From: Candidatus Magasanikiibacteriota bacterium
Lineage (GTDB): Bacteria > Patescibacteriota > Patescibacteriia > Magasanikbacterales > UBA922
NCBI GenBank assembly: GCA_012800155.1
Contig: JAAZJX010000009.1
Span: forward strand, 1-31,575
Direction of reading: 5' to 3'
DNA length: 31,575 bases
The translations under genes and the position numbers were made by a program. The notes under the pieces were generated by a model, which saw only the letters and a program-made list of their open reading frames with translations, was not told where the DNA came from and did no database searches. Position 1 is the stretch's first letter. Each line of letters begins with the position of its first letter. This document shows, piece after piece, positions 1-8,541 of this stretch.

Positions 1-837
1 CCTCATGATATTTTGTCTGGTAATATTATTTTTAATCATACTCCGAATTATGCTTTTGTGAGTAATATTTTTACTGATTGGCGCTGGCTGACAATTATAT
101 TTATGTTTTTATTTATTTTCTCTTTAGGTTTTTTTCTTTGGAAAAATTTAATAAAAAATAATTATAATAATAGTTTTTTGTTGCTTTCTTGGTTAGCTTT
201 GGTTTTAGGTGGCAGTTATTTTATTAGTTGGTTTATTTTGTCTGGCGATCGTTCGTTAGTTCGTCGTTTTGATTTAGGTTTGGCATTTATTTTTATTATT
301 TCAATGGTTTATTTAATGTCTTTTATTTTTTCAAAATTAAATTTATATAATATTTTGGGAAAAATAAGTTTAATTGTCTTTTTAATATTATTTTCTTGGT
401 TTGGAACTATGACTTATGCTTCAGGACCAGATATGAGAGTAGTGAGTCAGACTGAATATGAGGTTGCTCAATATATTTGGACCACTGGTTATAATGAAGT
501 GGAAACTAAAAATCAAAAATATTGTGTTTTAGCTGATACTTGGGTTTTATTACCTTTAGAAAGTTTAAGTCAAGGAAATATTGTTGGTGGTGGTTTTCCA
601 ATTGATTATCAATTTAATCAAGTAGATAGAGTAGAATTATTTAACAAATTTTTAGAAAATCCAGAGAAAAAAGATTTAGAAAAAGCTTTTTCTTTAACAG
701 GAGCTGAAAATTGTTGGTATTTAGAAAAATTAGAAAATTTAAAAGAGGAAAATATTGATAAATTAACAGAAATTTTTGTTTCTCAACCAAAAGAGATAGC
801 GGGTTTTGCTATATGGAATATAGAGATTGAAAAATAA
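1..837 (+). CDS. Membrane protein, 3' part (possibly a polytopic glycosyltransferase)
   Basis: The reading frame is open from the first base of the window, so the gene begins upstream; a TTG at 13 is only an internal candidate start. What is visible is at least four hydrophobic segments (roughly residues 23-44, 54-76, 88-108 and 113-135 counted from the TTG), followed by a soluble C-terminal region of about 140 residues with no motif I recognise. Polytopic proteins with a soluble tail are common among CPR GT-C/GT39-like glycosyltransferases, and the sugar and envelope genes downstream fit this. That assignment is an inference, because the catalytic loop would lie outside the window. It ends with TAA, and no clear terminator follows. 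Confidence 0.6.
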   Translation, partial: PHDILSGNIIFNHTPNYAFVSNIFTDWRWLTIIFMFLFIFSLGFFLWKNLIKNNYNNSFLLLSWLALVLGGSYFISWFILSGDRSLVRRFDLGLAFIFIISMVYLMSFIFSKLNLYNILGKISLIVFLILFSWFGTMTYASGPDMRVVSQTEYEVAQYIWTTGYNEVETKNQKYCVLADTWVLLPLESLSQGNIVGGGFPIDYQFNQVDRVELFNKFLENPEKKDLEKAFSLTGAENCWYLEKLENLKEENIDKLTEIFVSQPKEIAGFAIWNIEIEK

Positions 838-1083
838 TTGAAAATAAGGTAAATTATTTCTATAAGATTAAAGAAAAATGTTTATAATTTGCAGAATTTT
901 GCAATCATTATAAATAAAGTTATACTAAAATAGTGATTTTGAAAAAGTTGTAAAAATTAGATATTAATAAAAAAATTTGGAAAATTTGACAGAAGCTGAT
1001 AAAGTAGAAAGGTAGTTAAATTAAAAATTTTATAAATCATATAAGAAGAATTGAATAAATTAAATAATAGTTAATTAATTTTT

Positions 1084-1494
1084 ATGTCTGAATGTATATT
1101 TTGTAAAATTATAAAAGGAGAAATAGCTAGTTATAAAGTTTATGAGGATGAAAATAATTTGGCTTTTTTGGATATCAATCCACATGCAAAAGGTCATGTA
1201 GTAGTTATTCCCAAAGATCATGCTGAAACAATTTTTGAATTAAGTGATGAAAAAATGGAAAAACTTTCAATTGCGATTAAGAGAACGATAGAAAAAATAA
1301 ATTTAGTTTTACAACCAGAAGGATATAATGTTGGTTGGAATCATGGTAAAATTGGTGGCCAGACAGTTCCGCATTTACATGTTCACATTTTTCCAAGATA
1401 CAGTGGTGATCAAGGAGGTAGTGTTCATTCAATTGTAAATAATAATGGAGGTATAAGCGTTGAACAACTTGCTAAAAAATTTGAAAAAATATAA
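1084..1494 (+). CDS. HIT-family (histidine triad) nucleotide hydrolase
   Basis: 136 residues, the usual length for the Hint/HIT branch. The histidine triad is visible as HLHVH (H97, H99, H101) followed by IFPR, and an N-terminal CxxC (C4, C7) matches the zinc-binding pair found in many bacterial HIT proteins. Family members hydrolyse phosphoramidates or dinucleoside polyphosphates in the cytoplasm. The ATG has no Shine-Dalgarno site. Upstream is about 246 bp of AT-rich spacer in which TTTGCA (898) and TATACT (921) with 17-nt spacing are a weak promoter candidate. The next gene, a Nudix hydrolase, starts 3 bp after the stop, so the two are probably co-transcribed as a nucleotide clean-up group. 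Confidence 0.93.
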   Translation: MSECIFCKIIKGEIASYKVYEDENNLAFLDINPHAKGHVVVIPKDHAETIFELSDEKMEKLSIAIKRTIEKINLVLQPEGYNVGWNHGKIGGQTVPHLHVHIFPRYSGDQGGSVHSIVNNNGGISVEQLAKKFEKI

Positions 1495-1497
1495 ATT

Positions 1498-2052
1498 ATG
1501 CCAAGACATTTAAAAAAAATTAGCGAAGAGACACTTCATCAAAATCCATGGTGGACTTATAAACATGATAAGTATCAATTACCCAATGGACAGATAGGTG
1601 ATTATTATTATGGTGAAACTGAAGGATCAGTAATAATGATTCCAATTTTGAATGATGGTCGCATAGTTTTGACTTTACAACATCGTTATTTAATGGATAA
1701 ACAAAGTATAGAATTTCCTTGTGGGGCGATAAATCAAGGAGAAAGTTCTTTGAATGCTTCTATGAGAGAGCTAAAAGAAGAAACTGGTTGTTTAGCAGAT
1801 ATAGATAATTTTATTAAAATAGGCGAATTTGAATCTAGCAATGGTTTAATCAAAGAAAGAATGCATGTTTATATTGTTGAAGTGCATACTCAAATTGCTC
1901 CTTCTCAAGATGAAACAGAAGATATAGAAATTCTTTATCGTCGTCCTGATGAAATAGATGAAATGATTTATAAAAATGAAATTTGGTGTGGTCAAACAAT
2001 GGCAGCTTGGGCATTAGCTTATCGTCATTTTTTATATAAAGGAAAATTATGA
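1498..2052 (+). CDS. Nudix hydrolase, ADP-ribose pyrophosphatase-like
   Basis: 184 residues. The Nudix box is complete at residues 76-98: G76, E82, then R90-E91-L-K-E94-E95-T-G97, which matches GX5EX7REUXEEXGU exactly. The domain sits in the C-terminal two thirds, as in ADP-ribose/NDP-sugar pyrophosphatases, but the substrate cannot be read from the sequence. It starts 3 bp after the HIT gene and its TGA stop overlaps the ATG of the next Nudix gene. This is the only TGA stop among the clear genes here; a TAG lies four codons further on in the same frame, so readthrough would add just four residues. Confidence 0.92.
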   Translation: MPRHLKKISEETLHQNPWWTYKHDKYQLPNGQIGDYYYGETEGSVIMIPILNDGRIVLTLQHRYLMDKQSIEFPCGAINQGESSLNASMRELKEETGCLADIDNFIKIGEFESSNGLIKERMHVYIVEVHTQIAPSQDETEDIEILYRRPDEIDEMIYKNEIWCGQTMAAWALAYRHFLYKGKL

Positions 2053-2972
2053 ATAAATATTTAGAACAGAATGATCATCCAGTGATTAGTTTAGATATGA
2101 TAATTTTGAATGAACAAGATGAAATTTTATTGATCAAAAGGGATGAAGAGCCACAAAAAAATTTTTGGAGTATTGTGGCTGAGAGAATTAAAGTAGATGA
2201 TGATAGTATTGAATCTGCTATTCAGAGAATTGTTAGAGAAGAGTGTGGCTTAAAAGTAAAAATAGAATATTTAGTTGATACTTTGGCTAATCCCAAATTT
2301 GATCCACCAGCTGATCCACGGTTTTTTGTAGTACAAATTTTATATGTTGTTAGAGCTCTTACAAATATATCTGAGGAACAAGAAAAAAATGATCAAATGA
2401 AATGGGTAAATTTAGAAGAAGCTTTAAAAATTGATTTAGCTTTTAATCATAAACAACTTTTAAATATTTATAAAGAAAATAAAAATAAGGGTAAATTAAT
2501 TTCTGCTGAAAGAACTAAATTTTCTGATTATTATGGAAAACCTTTTAATTATGTTAATGAAGCTTTTCCTAGAATGGCAGCAGATAGTATTATTTTAAAT
2601 GAAAAAAATGAAGTTTTATTAGCTAGACGGGCACGCTGGCCTTATGTTGGTTATTGGGATTTTCCGGGAGGATATATAAAAGTTAATGAAACTATAAAAG
2701 ATTGTGCTAAACGCCAGGCTTTTGAAGAATTGGGAGTTGAGGTAGAGGTAGGAGAATTATTTCAAGTTTATGGAGATAAAGGACAAAGTCCGAAATTTAT
2801 GACTGTGGCAGCTTTTTTCTTTTCCGAAATAAAAGATAATAATTATAATTTTAAAAAGAATCTTGAAATGGATGATTTTCAGTTTTTTTCCTTAGATAAT
2901 TTACCAGATAAAATTGCTCATAAATATTTTCGAGTTTTAACAGATTTAAAAAAGTTTATTAATAATAAATAA
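2049..2972 (+). CDS. Tandem two-domain Nudix protein, N-terminal box degenerate
   Basis: 307 residues with two Nudix folds in a row. The second box (residues 208-230) is nearly canonical: G208, E214, R222, E226-E227, G229, with Gln at 223 where Glu is usual; the EE metal pair is kept. The first box (about residues 45-68) has lost the glycines (V43-A44-E45-R46 where PGG is expected), has Asp for the first Glu and Ile for the Glu after Arg, but retains R60, E64-E65 and G67. The first domain is therefore probably catalytically weak or only structural. The ATG overlaps the preceding stop by 4 bp, implying translational coupling, and an AAAGGA stretch upstream could act as a weak ribosome site. 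Confidence 0.9.
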   Translation: MNKYLEQNDHPVISLDMIILNEQDEILLIKRDEEPQKNFWSIVAERIKVDDDSIESAIQRIVREECGLKVKIEYLVDTLANPKFDPPADPRFFVVQILYVVRALTNISEEQEKNDQMKWVNLEEALKIDLAFNHKQLLNIYKENKNKGKLISAERTKFSDYYGKPFNYVNEAFPRMAADSIILNEKNEVLLARRARWPYVGYWDFPGGYIKVNETIKDCAKRQAFEELGVEVEVGELFQVYGDKGQSPKFMTVAAFFFSEIKDNNYNFKKNLEMDDFQFFSLDNLPDKIAHKYFRVLTDLKKFINNK

Positions 2973-2979
2973 ATTTATT

Positions 2980-3411
2980 ATGGTTTTTAAAGAAGAAAAA
3001 ATTTATCCTAGATTAGCAACAGATATGATTATTAAAGATAAAGAAGGAAGAATTTTATTGACCAAAAGAAATGTTGAACCATATAAAAATTATTGGGTTT
3101 TTCCCGGAGGACATGTAAAAAAGGAAACTCCTGTTAAGGCGGTAAAAAGAGAAGTATTTGAAGAAACAGAATTAATAGTTGAAGTGGATAAATTATATGG
3201 TGTTTATGCTAATTTATATAGTGATCCCCGAAATCCTACGGTAACTATATTTTATATTGGACATATTGTTGGAGGAGAATTTAATAATACGATTGAAGTT
3301 TCAGAAAGTAAATTTTTTGCTTTGGATGAAATTCCTGCTGAAATAGGATTCAATCATCAGGAAATAATTGCTGATTTAAAGAATTATCCAGAAGGACAAC
3401 CTATAAAATAA
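2980..3411 (+). CDS. Nudix hydrolase, short single-domain
   Basis: 143 residues, typical for a MutT/NTP-pyrophosphohydrolase-size Nudix domain. The box spans residues 44-65 and keeps G44, R57-E58-V-F-E61-E62. The loop between G44 and the first Glu is one residue short, and the terminal Gly of the motif is Glu (E64). The core metal-binding residues are present, so activity is plausible. The start is 7 bp after the preceding gene, in the same operon. It resembles the second domain of its neighbour (an FPGG strand followed by a charged loop), suggesting that the cluster grew by duplication. Substrate unknown. Confidence 0.9.
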   Translation: MVFKEEKIYPRLATDMIIKDKEGRILLTKRNVEPYKNYWVFPGGHVKKETPVKAVKREVFEETELIVEVDKLYGVYANLYSDPRNPTVTIFYIGHIVGGEFNNTIEVSESKFFALDEIPAEIGFNHQEIIADLKNYPEGQPIK

Positions 3412-3436
3412 TTTTTAAATTTTAATTTATTAAAAT

Positions 3437-4492
3437 ATGAATTTACTTGTTTGTGGAGGGGCTGGTTTCATTGGCTCCAATTTTATTAAGTATATGTTGG
3501 ATAAATATCCTGATTATAAAATTGTTAATTTTGATAAACTTACTTATGCTGGTAATTTAGATAATCTAAAAGATGTGGAAAATAATTCTAATTATAAATT
3601 TGTTCAAGGAGATATTATTGATTTAGAAAAATTGAATGAAACTATTAAAGAAAATAATATTGATCATATAATAAATTTTGCAGCTGAAACTCATGTAGAT
3701 CGTTCTATTCATGGTGGTTGTAAAGATTTTGTGCTTACTAATACATTGGGAGTACAAATGATTCTTGATGCAGTAAAATTTAATAATATTAAAAAATTTG
3801 TAAATGTTTCTACTGATGAAGTTTATGGTGCTTTGGAACTTGATGAAGATCGTGAATTTACAGAAACTACTCCTATTTGGCCAAATATGCCTTATGCGGC
3901 AGCTAAAGCAGGAGGAGATTTAATGTGTAATGCATATTTTGTTACTCATAAAGTGCCAGTAGTAGTAACTCATTGTTCTAATAATTATGGACCTTATCAA
4001 TTTCCAGAAAAACTGATTCCATTTTTTGTTTTTAAATTATTAAAAGGTGAAAAAGTACCAGTCTATGGTGATGGATTAAATGTGCGTGACTGGATTCATG
4101 TAGTTGATCATGCTCGAGCTTTAGATTTATTACTACATGTTGGAGTTCCTGGTGAAGTATATAATATTGGTTCAGATAATGAACATAGCAATCTTGAATT
4201 AACTAAAATGATTTTAAATATTATGGGTAAAAGTGAGGAAATGATAGAGTATGTTACTGATCGTCCGGGACATGATAGAAGATATGCTATTGATGCTAGT
4301 AAAATAAAATCATTAGGTTGGTTTCCTGAATATTCTCGAGAAAAATTTGAACAAGGACTTCGTGAAACAGTTGAATGGTATCAAAATAATACTGAATGGG
4401 TAGAAAAAATTTGGGAAAAAAAGAAAAATGAGATGAATAAATTTCAAGAAAATTTAGAACGATCAAAAGATAAGATGAAAAGTGCTACTTAA
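3437..4492 (+). CDS. rfbB: dTDP-glucose 4,6-dehydratase (RmlB family)
   Basis: 351 residues, an extended short-chain dehydrogenase/reductase. The N-terminal GGAGFIG (7-13) binds NAD+. The catalytic STDEVYG (T126, D127, E128) and the YxxxK pair (Y153, K157) are all present, with the RmlB signature around them. The enzyme converts dTDP-glucose to dTDP-4-keto-6-deoxyglucose in the cytoplasm, the branch point to rhamnose and to 3-amino-3,6-dideoxy sugars. The last 35 residues form a highly charged tail beyond the usual RmlB end. The cupin downstream (FdtA type) and an RmlD-like reductase use RmlB products or their derivatives. No thymidylyltransferase (RmlA) is visible in the window. Confidence 0.95.
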   Translation: MNLLVCGGAGFIGSNFIKYMLDKYPDYKIVNFDKLTYAGNLDNLKDVENNSNYKFVQGDIIDLEKLNETIKENNIDHIINFAAETHVDRSIHGGCKDFVLTNTLGVQMILDAVKFNNIKKFVNVSTDEVYGALELDEDREFTETTPIWPNMPYAAAKAGGDLMCNAYFVTHKVPVVVTHCSNNYGPYQFPEKLIPFFVFKLLKGEKVPVYGDGLNVRDWIHVVDHARALDLLLHVGVPGEVYNIGSDNEHSNLELTKMILNIMGKSEEMIEYVTDRPGHDRRYAIDASKIKSLGWFPEYSREKFEQGLRETVEWYQNNTEWVEKIWEKKKNEMNKFQENLERSKDKMKSAT

Positions 4493-4533
4493 TTTTATAA
4501 AAGTTTTTAAAAAGAGATTAATATAATAATAAT

Positions 4534-4938
4534 ATGGAACAATTACAACAATTTGAATTAAAAAAAATCGTGGTGCCAGGAAAATTTACCATGAGTCCAG
4601 TAGAATTGAAAGATTTTATTGATTTTCCAGTAAAGCGTGTGTATTTTATTACTAAACCTGAAAATAAAACTGGCGCGCATTGTCATAAAATTGAACAAGA
4701 ATTTTTTATCCTTCAACAAGGTAGTTGTACAGCTGTAATTGATCAAGGTAAAGGTTTAGAAGAAATAAAAATGGTTGGTCCTACTAGTGCTATTTATGTA
4801 CCAGCTTTTGTTTGGCATCAGTTTAAAGATTTTTCTGAAGATGCAATTTTACTGGCAATAAGTTCAACTAATTATAATCCTGATCGAAGTGATTATATAG
4901 AAGATTATGAAGAGTTTAAAAAAATAATTAATAAATAA
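4534..4938 (+). CDS. FdtA/WxcM-type dTDP-keto-sugar isomerase-like cupin
   Basis: 134 residues, a single cupin domain. HCHK (H49, H51) with the following Gln/Glu, and the C-terminal segment SSTNYNPDRSDYIEDYEEF, match the FdtA/QdtA/WxcM family, whose members isomerise dTDP-4-keto-6-deoxyglucose to the 3-keto isomer. The two histidines are where family active-site residues lie. It directly follows the RmlB gene, as expected for an enzyme using its product. It is too short and lacks the features of RmlC (about 180 residues), so the pathway may not be ordinary rhamnose synthesis. A TATAAT at 4522-4527 lies only 6 nt before the ATG, with no convincing -35 box. Confidence 0.85.
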   Translation: MEQLQQFELKKIVVPGKFTMSPVELKDFIDFPVKRVYFITKPENKTGAHCHKIEQEFFILQQGSCTAVIDQGKGLEEIKMVGPTSAIYVPAFVWHQFKDFSEDAILLAISSTNYNPDRSDYIEDYEEFKKIINK

Positions 4939-4939
4939 T

Positions 4940-6127
4940 ATGTCAGAAAGACCAGATTTTTTAAAATTCATAGAAAATGAAAAACAAAATACAGAAGGAA
5001 AAAAACAGGACTCTAAATTTATAGAAGAACATAAATCTCAAGATTCTTTTAAAAAATTTTCTAGGAGTAAGTTAGCGGGATTATTGGCAGGAGTAGTAGC
5101 AACTGTTGGTATTGGTAAAATTAATATGGATAGATTAGATTCATATAATTTTGAAAAATATAAAAAAGATAAAAATAGTTTAGAACAGGTTGAACCAGCA
5201 GAAGAGAATTTAGTTGAACCAGCAGAAGAGAATTTAAGAGAACTTCAAAGAGAATTGGAATCTATGAAACTTGTGCGCAATATTTTATTTACTGAAAGTC
5301 TTTATACTTATTATCAATTTCGAGGTGAAACAGAAGAAAAATCATTTGTTGAAAAAGATAGAATGTTTAGTGAAGAAGAGAAAACTTTTTGTGAATTAGT
5401 TGCTGAAGAAGAAAGAAGACAACAATATGCTAATGCTAGAAGTGAAAATTTAGATGTTTTGGAAAGAGCTTATGCTAATGGATTAAAAAATTTAGATTAT
5501 TTATTTCAAGTTGCTGAACAGGTTGGTGTTCCAAGAGGGATATTGTTGGGCATAGTATTGGAAGAATCGAATTTTAAAAAAGATGCAGTAAATAAAAGGA
5601 GTAGCGCTAAAAGTGAAATGCAAATATTAGATGGTACTGCTAAAAAATGGAGTATAGATTTTTCTAAAGAAATTAAAAAATGGATTCAGGAAATGGAAAC
5701 TTCTGGAACTTATAATGATCCAGAATATAAAGCAAAATATCAAAAACTTAAAGAATTACAAGCTAAATTAAAAAGAGGAGAAGATTTACGAAAAGATGAT
5801 GGTCTTTATCTTGGAGCTTTTGGTTTATGGAGATTGATGAGAAATAGAGAAGATGAAGCTTTAGCAGTTTTAGCTTATAAAAAGGGTAATAATGGTGTTT
5901 CTGAAGAGGTAAAAAAAGCTAAAAGTAGTGGTGGAAAAGGAACTTTTATTGAAATTATGCCAAATTTAAAAGGTGATGATAAATTATATGTAATTAGAGT
6001 TCAAGCAGAATTAAATTTATTTTTAAAAGTTTTAGATCATATTATTAAAAGAATGGAAACACAGATAGAAACGCAGATTAATGAACAGAATAAACAGAAT
6101 ATTTATTATGATCCAAAAGAAAATTAA
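4940..6127 (+). CDS. Membrane-anchored protein with lytic-transglycosylase (SLT-like) domain
   Basis: 395 residues. A charged N-terminus is followed by a short hydrophobic segment near residues 45-61, a possible signal anchor. Next comes a Glu-rich linker with an 8-residue duplication (VEPAEENL twice), then a helical region. From about residue 185 an SLT-like domain appears: a helix ending in E208-E209-S-N-F, where the catalytic Glu (E209) is expected, then SEMQIL in place of the usual GLMQ, and a later LAVLAYKKGNNGV segment corresponding to the AYNAG motif. Members cleave peptidoglycan glycan strands. The insertion between the halves and the imperfect second motif mean activity is likely but not certain. 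It starts 1 bp after the cupin gene. Confidence 0.75.
   Translation: MSERPDFLKFIENEKQNTEGKKQDSKFIEEHKSQDSFKKFSRSKLAGLLAGVVATVGIGKINMDRLDSYNFEKYKKDKNSLEQVEPAEENLVEPAEENLRELQRELESMKLVRNILFTESLYTYYQFRGETEEKSFVEKDRMFSEEEKTFCELVAEEERRQQYANARSENLDVLERAYANGLKNLDYLFQVAEQVGVPRGILLGIVLEESNFKKDAVNKRSSAKSEMQILDGTAKKWSIDFSKEIKKWIQEMETSGTYNDPEYKAKYQKLKELQAKLKRGEDLRKDDGLYLGAFGLWRLMRNREDEALAVLAYKKGNNGVSEEVKKAKSSGGKGTFIEIMPNLKGDDKLYVIRVQAELNLFLKVLDHIIKRMETQIETQINEQNKQNIYYDPKEN
5189..5236 (+). repeat. 24-bp perfect tandem duplication
   Basis: Two identical 24-nt units lie head to tail (5189-5212 and 5213-5236) within the linker of the SLT-domain gene, encoding VEPAEENL twice. Perfect identity at the DNA level suggests a recent slippage event that may vary in copy number between strains. 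Confidence 0.9.
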
Positions 6128-6131
6128 AAAT

Positions 6132-6986
6132 ATGAAAGTAATTATTTTAGGTTCAAAAGGAATGTTGGGGAAAGCTTTACAAAAAGAATTTAGCGATTTT
6201 GAAATTTTTTGTTTTGATAAAGAAGATTTGGATATTACTAATGAAAATAATTTGAAAGAAAAGATTAAAGAAATTAGACCAGAAGTAGTTATTAATGCTA
6301 CGGCTATTAATGCGGTTGATAAAATTGAAATTGAAGCTAGTTTTTATAAACTGGCAGAAGAAATAAATGGTACAGTCGTTGGAAAATTAGCTGAAATTTG
6401 TAAAGATTTAGATATTATTTTGGTGCATTATTCTAGTGATTATGTTTTCAAAGGTGACAATTCAGCTGGTTATAAGGAAGATGTTTATATTGATCCCATA
6501 AATAAATATGGAGAAACTAAAGTATTAGGTGAAAAATTATTAAAATTAACAACTGATAAATTTTATTTAATTCGCTTATCTCGTCTTTTTGGTTTAGCTG
6601 GAGAAAGCGCAATGACGAAAAAAAGTTTTGTGGATATTATGCTAGATTTAGTTATAAATAAAAACAAAAAAGAACTTGATTTAGTAGATGATGAAAAAAG
6701 TTGCCCAACTTATGCGCCAGATCTTGCTAAGTTTACTAGAAAGTTAATAGAAGAAAAAAAACCATTTGGTATTTATCATGGAGCAAATTCTGGTGTTTGT
6801 ACTTGGTATGAATTTGCAAAAGAGATTTTTAAAATAAAAAATTTAGCAGTAAAATGTAATCCTGTGCCAGCTGATAAATTTCCTCGTCCAGCCAAAAGAC
6901 CAAATTTTTCAGAATTAATTAATACAAAAGTTGATAAACAAAGAAATTGGCAAGAAGCTCTAAGAGAATATTTAGAAAATAATTAA
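6132..6986 (+). CDS. rfbD: dTDP-4-dehydrorhamnose reductase-like SDR (RmlD family)
   Basis: 284 residues from the ATG at 6132. An in-frame ATG at 6081 would add 17 residues overlapping the upstream gene and push the dinucleotide fold away from the N-terminus, so 6132 is preferred; MKVIILGSKGMLG then begins exactly with the NAD(P)-binding G7xxG10xxG13. HYSSDYVFKG and the YxxxK pair (Y126, K130) match RmlD, as do the length and the C-terminal RPxxS-like segment. Members reduce a dTDP-4-keto sugar in the last step of dTDP-rhamnose synthesis. With no RmlC epimerase nearby, the exact substrate is uncertain. It starts 4 bp after the SLT gene. Confidence 0.87.
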   Translation: MKVIILGSKGMLGKALQKEFSDFEIFCFDKEDLDITNENNLKEKIKEIRPEVVINATAINAVDKIEIEASFYKLAEEINGTVVGKLAEICKDLDIILVHYSSDYVFKGDNSAGYKEDVYIDPINKYGETKVLGEKLLKLTTDKFYLIRLSRLFGLAGESAMTKKSFVDIMLDLVINKNKKELDLVDDEKSCPTYAPDLAKFTRKLIEEKKPFGIYHGANSGVCTWYEFAKEIFKIKNLAVKCNPVPADKFPRPAKRPNFSELINTKVDKQRNWQEALREYLENN

Positions 6987-6989
6987 TTT

Positions 6990-8537
6990 ATGTTATCTGA
7001 TTATCAGAAGTATCGTCTTTATGAAATTTTACCAGGAGCTTCTATCTGGTTGGTTTTGATTTTAAGTATGGTTTTGACTTTTGTTCGACCACTTTGGATG
7101 ATTTATTTTATTATTTTATTTGATATTTATTGGGTTTTAAAAGTTATTAATTTTGCTTTTTATTTAATTATAGCTTGGTTTCGTTTTCATAAAACTAAAA
7201 AAATAGATTGGAAAGAAAAAATTAGTCGTGAATTGACAAATTGGCAATCTAAAAAACATTTAATTTTTTTGACATTATATAATGAACAATGGGATGTAGT
7301 TCAAGAAGCGGTAAAAAGTGTTAGTGAGGCAACTTATGATAAAAGTAATTTTATTTTAATTATTGCTGGAGAAGAAAGAAAAAAAGAAAATTATGAATTT
7401 ATTTTAAAAAAAATAAAAGAAAATTTTTCTAATAATTTTTCTGAAATTATTGGTATTATGCACCCAGCTGATTTGGATGGAGAAATTCCTGGCAAAGGTT
7501 CAAACTTGCATTATGCAGAAAAAACCATGAAAGAATATATTGATAAAAAAGGTTGGGATTACGATGAATTAATAGTATCAATTTTTGATATTGACACTGT
7601 TTGTCATCCACAATATTTTGCTTATTTAACTTATTTATATTGTACTCATCCTCGTCCTACTCATTCTTCATTTCAACCAATTGCTTTGTATAATAATAAT
7701 ATGTGGGAATCACAAGCGATGTTGCGTATTATGGCTTTTGGTACTACTTTTTGGACGATGACTAGTCTGGCTAGACAAGATGGATTGGTAACTTTTTCTT
7801 CTCATTCAATGAGTTTTACAGCAATTGTAAAAGCTGGTTTTCATGAAAAAAGAATTGTAAGTGAAGATTCACGAATTTTTTATCAATGTTTATTAGCTTA
7901 TGATGGAGATTATGAAGTAACACCTATGTATTTACCTATTTCTATGGATACAGTAAGAGATGATAATTGGTGGGTGAGTTTAAAAAATTTATATAAACAA
8001 CAGCGTCGTTGGGCTTGGGGAGTAGAACATGTGCCATTTTTACTTTGGGAATTTGGTAAAAATAAAAAAATTCCTTGGTGGAAAAAATTTAAATGGGTTT
8101 TTTTAGAATGGGAAGGAAAATTATCTTGGTGTGTGGTTGCTATTTTGATAACTGTTGTGGGTAGACTACCTCTTTGGGTAGCACCAGAATCAGTTAGACA
8201 AAGCGCTTTGTTTTTTAATGCGCCTCACATGTTAGAAACACTTATGATAATGGCGATGCTAGGTTTGTTTTTATCTGCTATTTTAAGTATGCCTCTTTTA
8301 CCACCAAGACCAAGTTCTCAACCAAAACATAAATATATTATTTTCATATTACAATGGGCTTTATTGCCTTTTACAATGATTTTTATTAGCGCTATTCCAG
8401 GAATAGATGCAGCAACTCATTTGATGTTTGGTAGATATTTAGGTTTTAATGTTTCACAAAAAAAACGAGCTTCAGATCAATCAGGAAAAGAACGAGCAGC
8501 TATTGGGCGTAGTTCCTTATCATTTTTTAAAAAATAG
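6990..8537 (+). CDS. Membrane-bound family 2 glycosyltransferase
   Basis: 515 residues. Two N-terminal transmembrane segments (about 20-40 and 46-64) precede a cytoplasmic GT-A domain: an N-terminal strand ending in TLYNE, a D200-I-D202 metal-binding motif, an E292-D293 acidic pair, and Q337-Q-R-R-W341 (the QxxRW motif of processive GT2 enzymes). Two or three membrane helices follow at the C-terminus. The layout resembles cellulose/hyaluronan-synthase-like GT2 proteins, so it probably polymerises or transfers sugars on the inner face of the membrane; the sugar is unknown. It begins 3 bp after the RmlD gene and ends with a rare TAG, 4 bp before the DUF4012 gene, a pairing seen repeatedly in CPR genomes. 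Confidence 0.88.
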   Translation: MLSDYQKYRLYEILPGASIWLVLILSMVLTFVRPLWMIYFIILFDIYWVLKVINFAFYLIIAWFRFHKTKKIDWKEKISRELTNWQSKKHLIFLTLYNEQWDVVQEAVKSVSEATYDKSNFILIIAGEERKKENYEFILKKIKENFSNNFSEIIGIMHPADLDGEIPGKGSNLHYAEKTMKEYIDKKGWDYDELIVSIFDIDTVCHPQYFAYLTYLYCTHPRPTHSSFQPIALYNNNMWESQAMLRIMAFGTTFWTMTSLARQDGLVTFSSHSMSFTAIVKAGFHEKRIVSEDSRIFYQCLLAYDGDYEVTPMYLPISMDTVRDDNWWVSLKNLYKQQRRWAWGVEHVPFLLWEFGKNKKIPWWKKFKWVFLEWEGKLSWCVVAILITVVGRLPLWVAPESVRQSALFFNAPHMLETLMIMAMLGLFLSAILSMPLLPPRPSSQPKHKYIIFILQWALLPFTMIFISAIPGIDAATHLMFGRYLGFNVSQKKRASDQSGKERAAIGRSSLSFFKK

Positions 8538-8541
8538 TTTT

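Noticed and set aside
838..1083. A hidden gene or remnant in the spacer before the HIT gene
   Set aside because: All frames are broken by frequent stops and no conserved motif appears; only a weak promoter-like pair (898, 921) can be pointed out.
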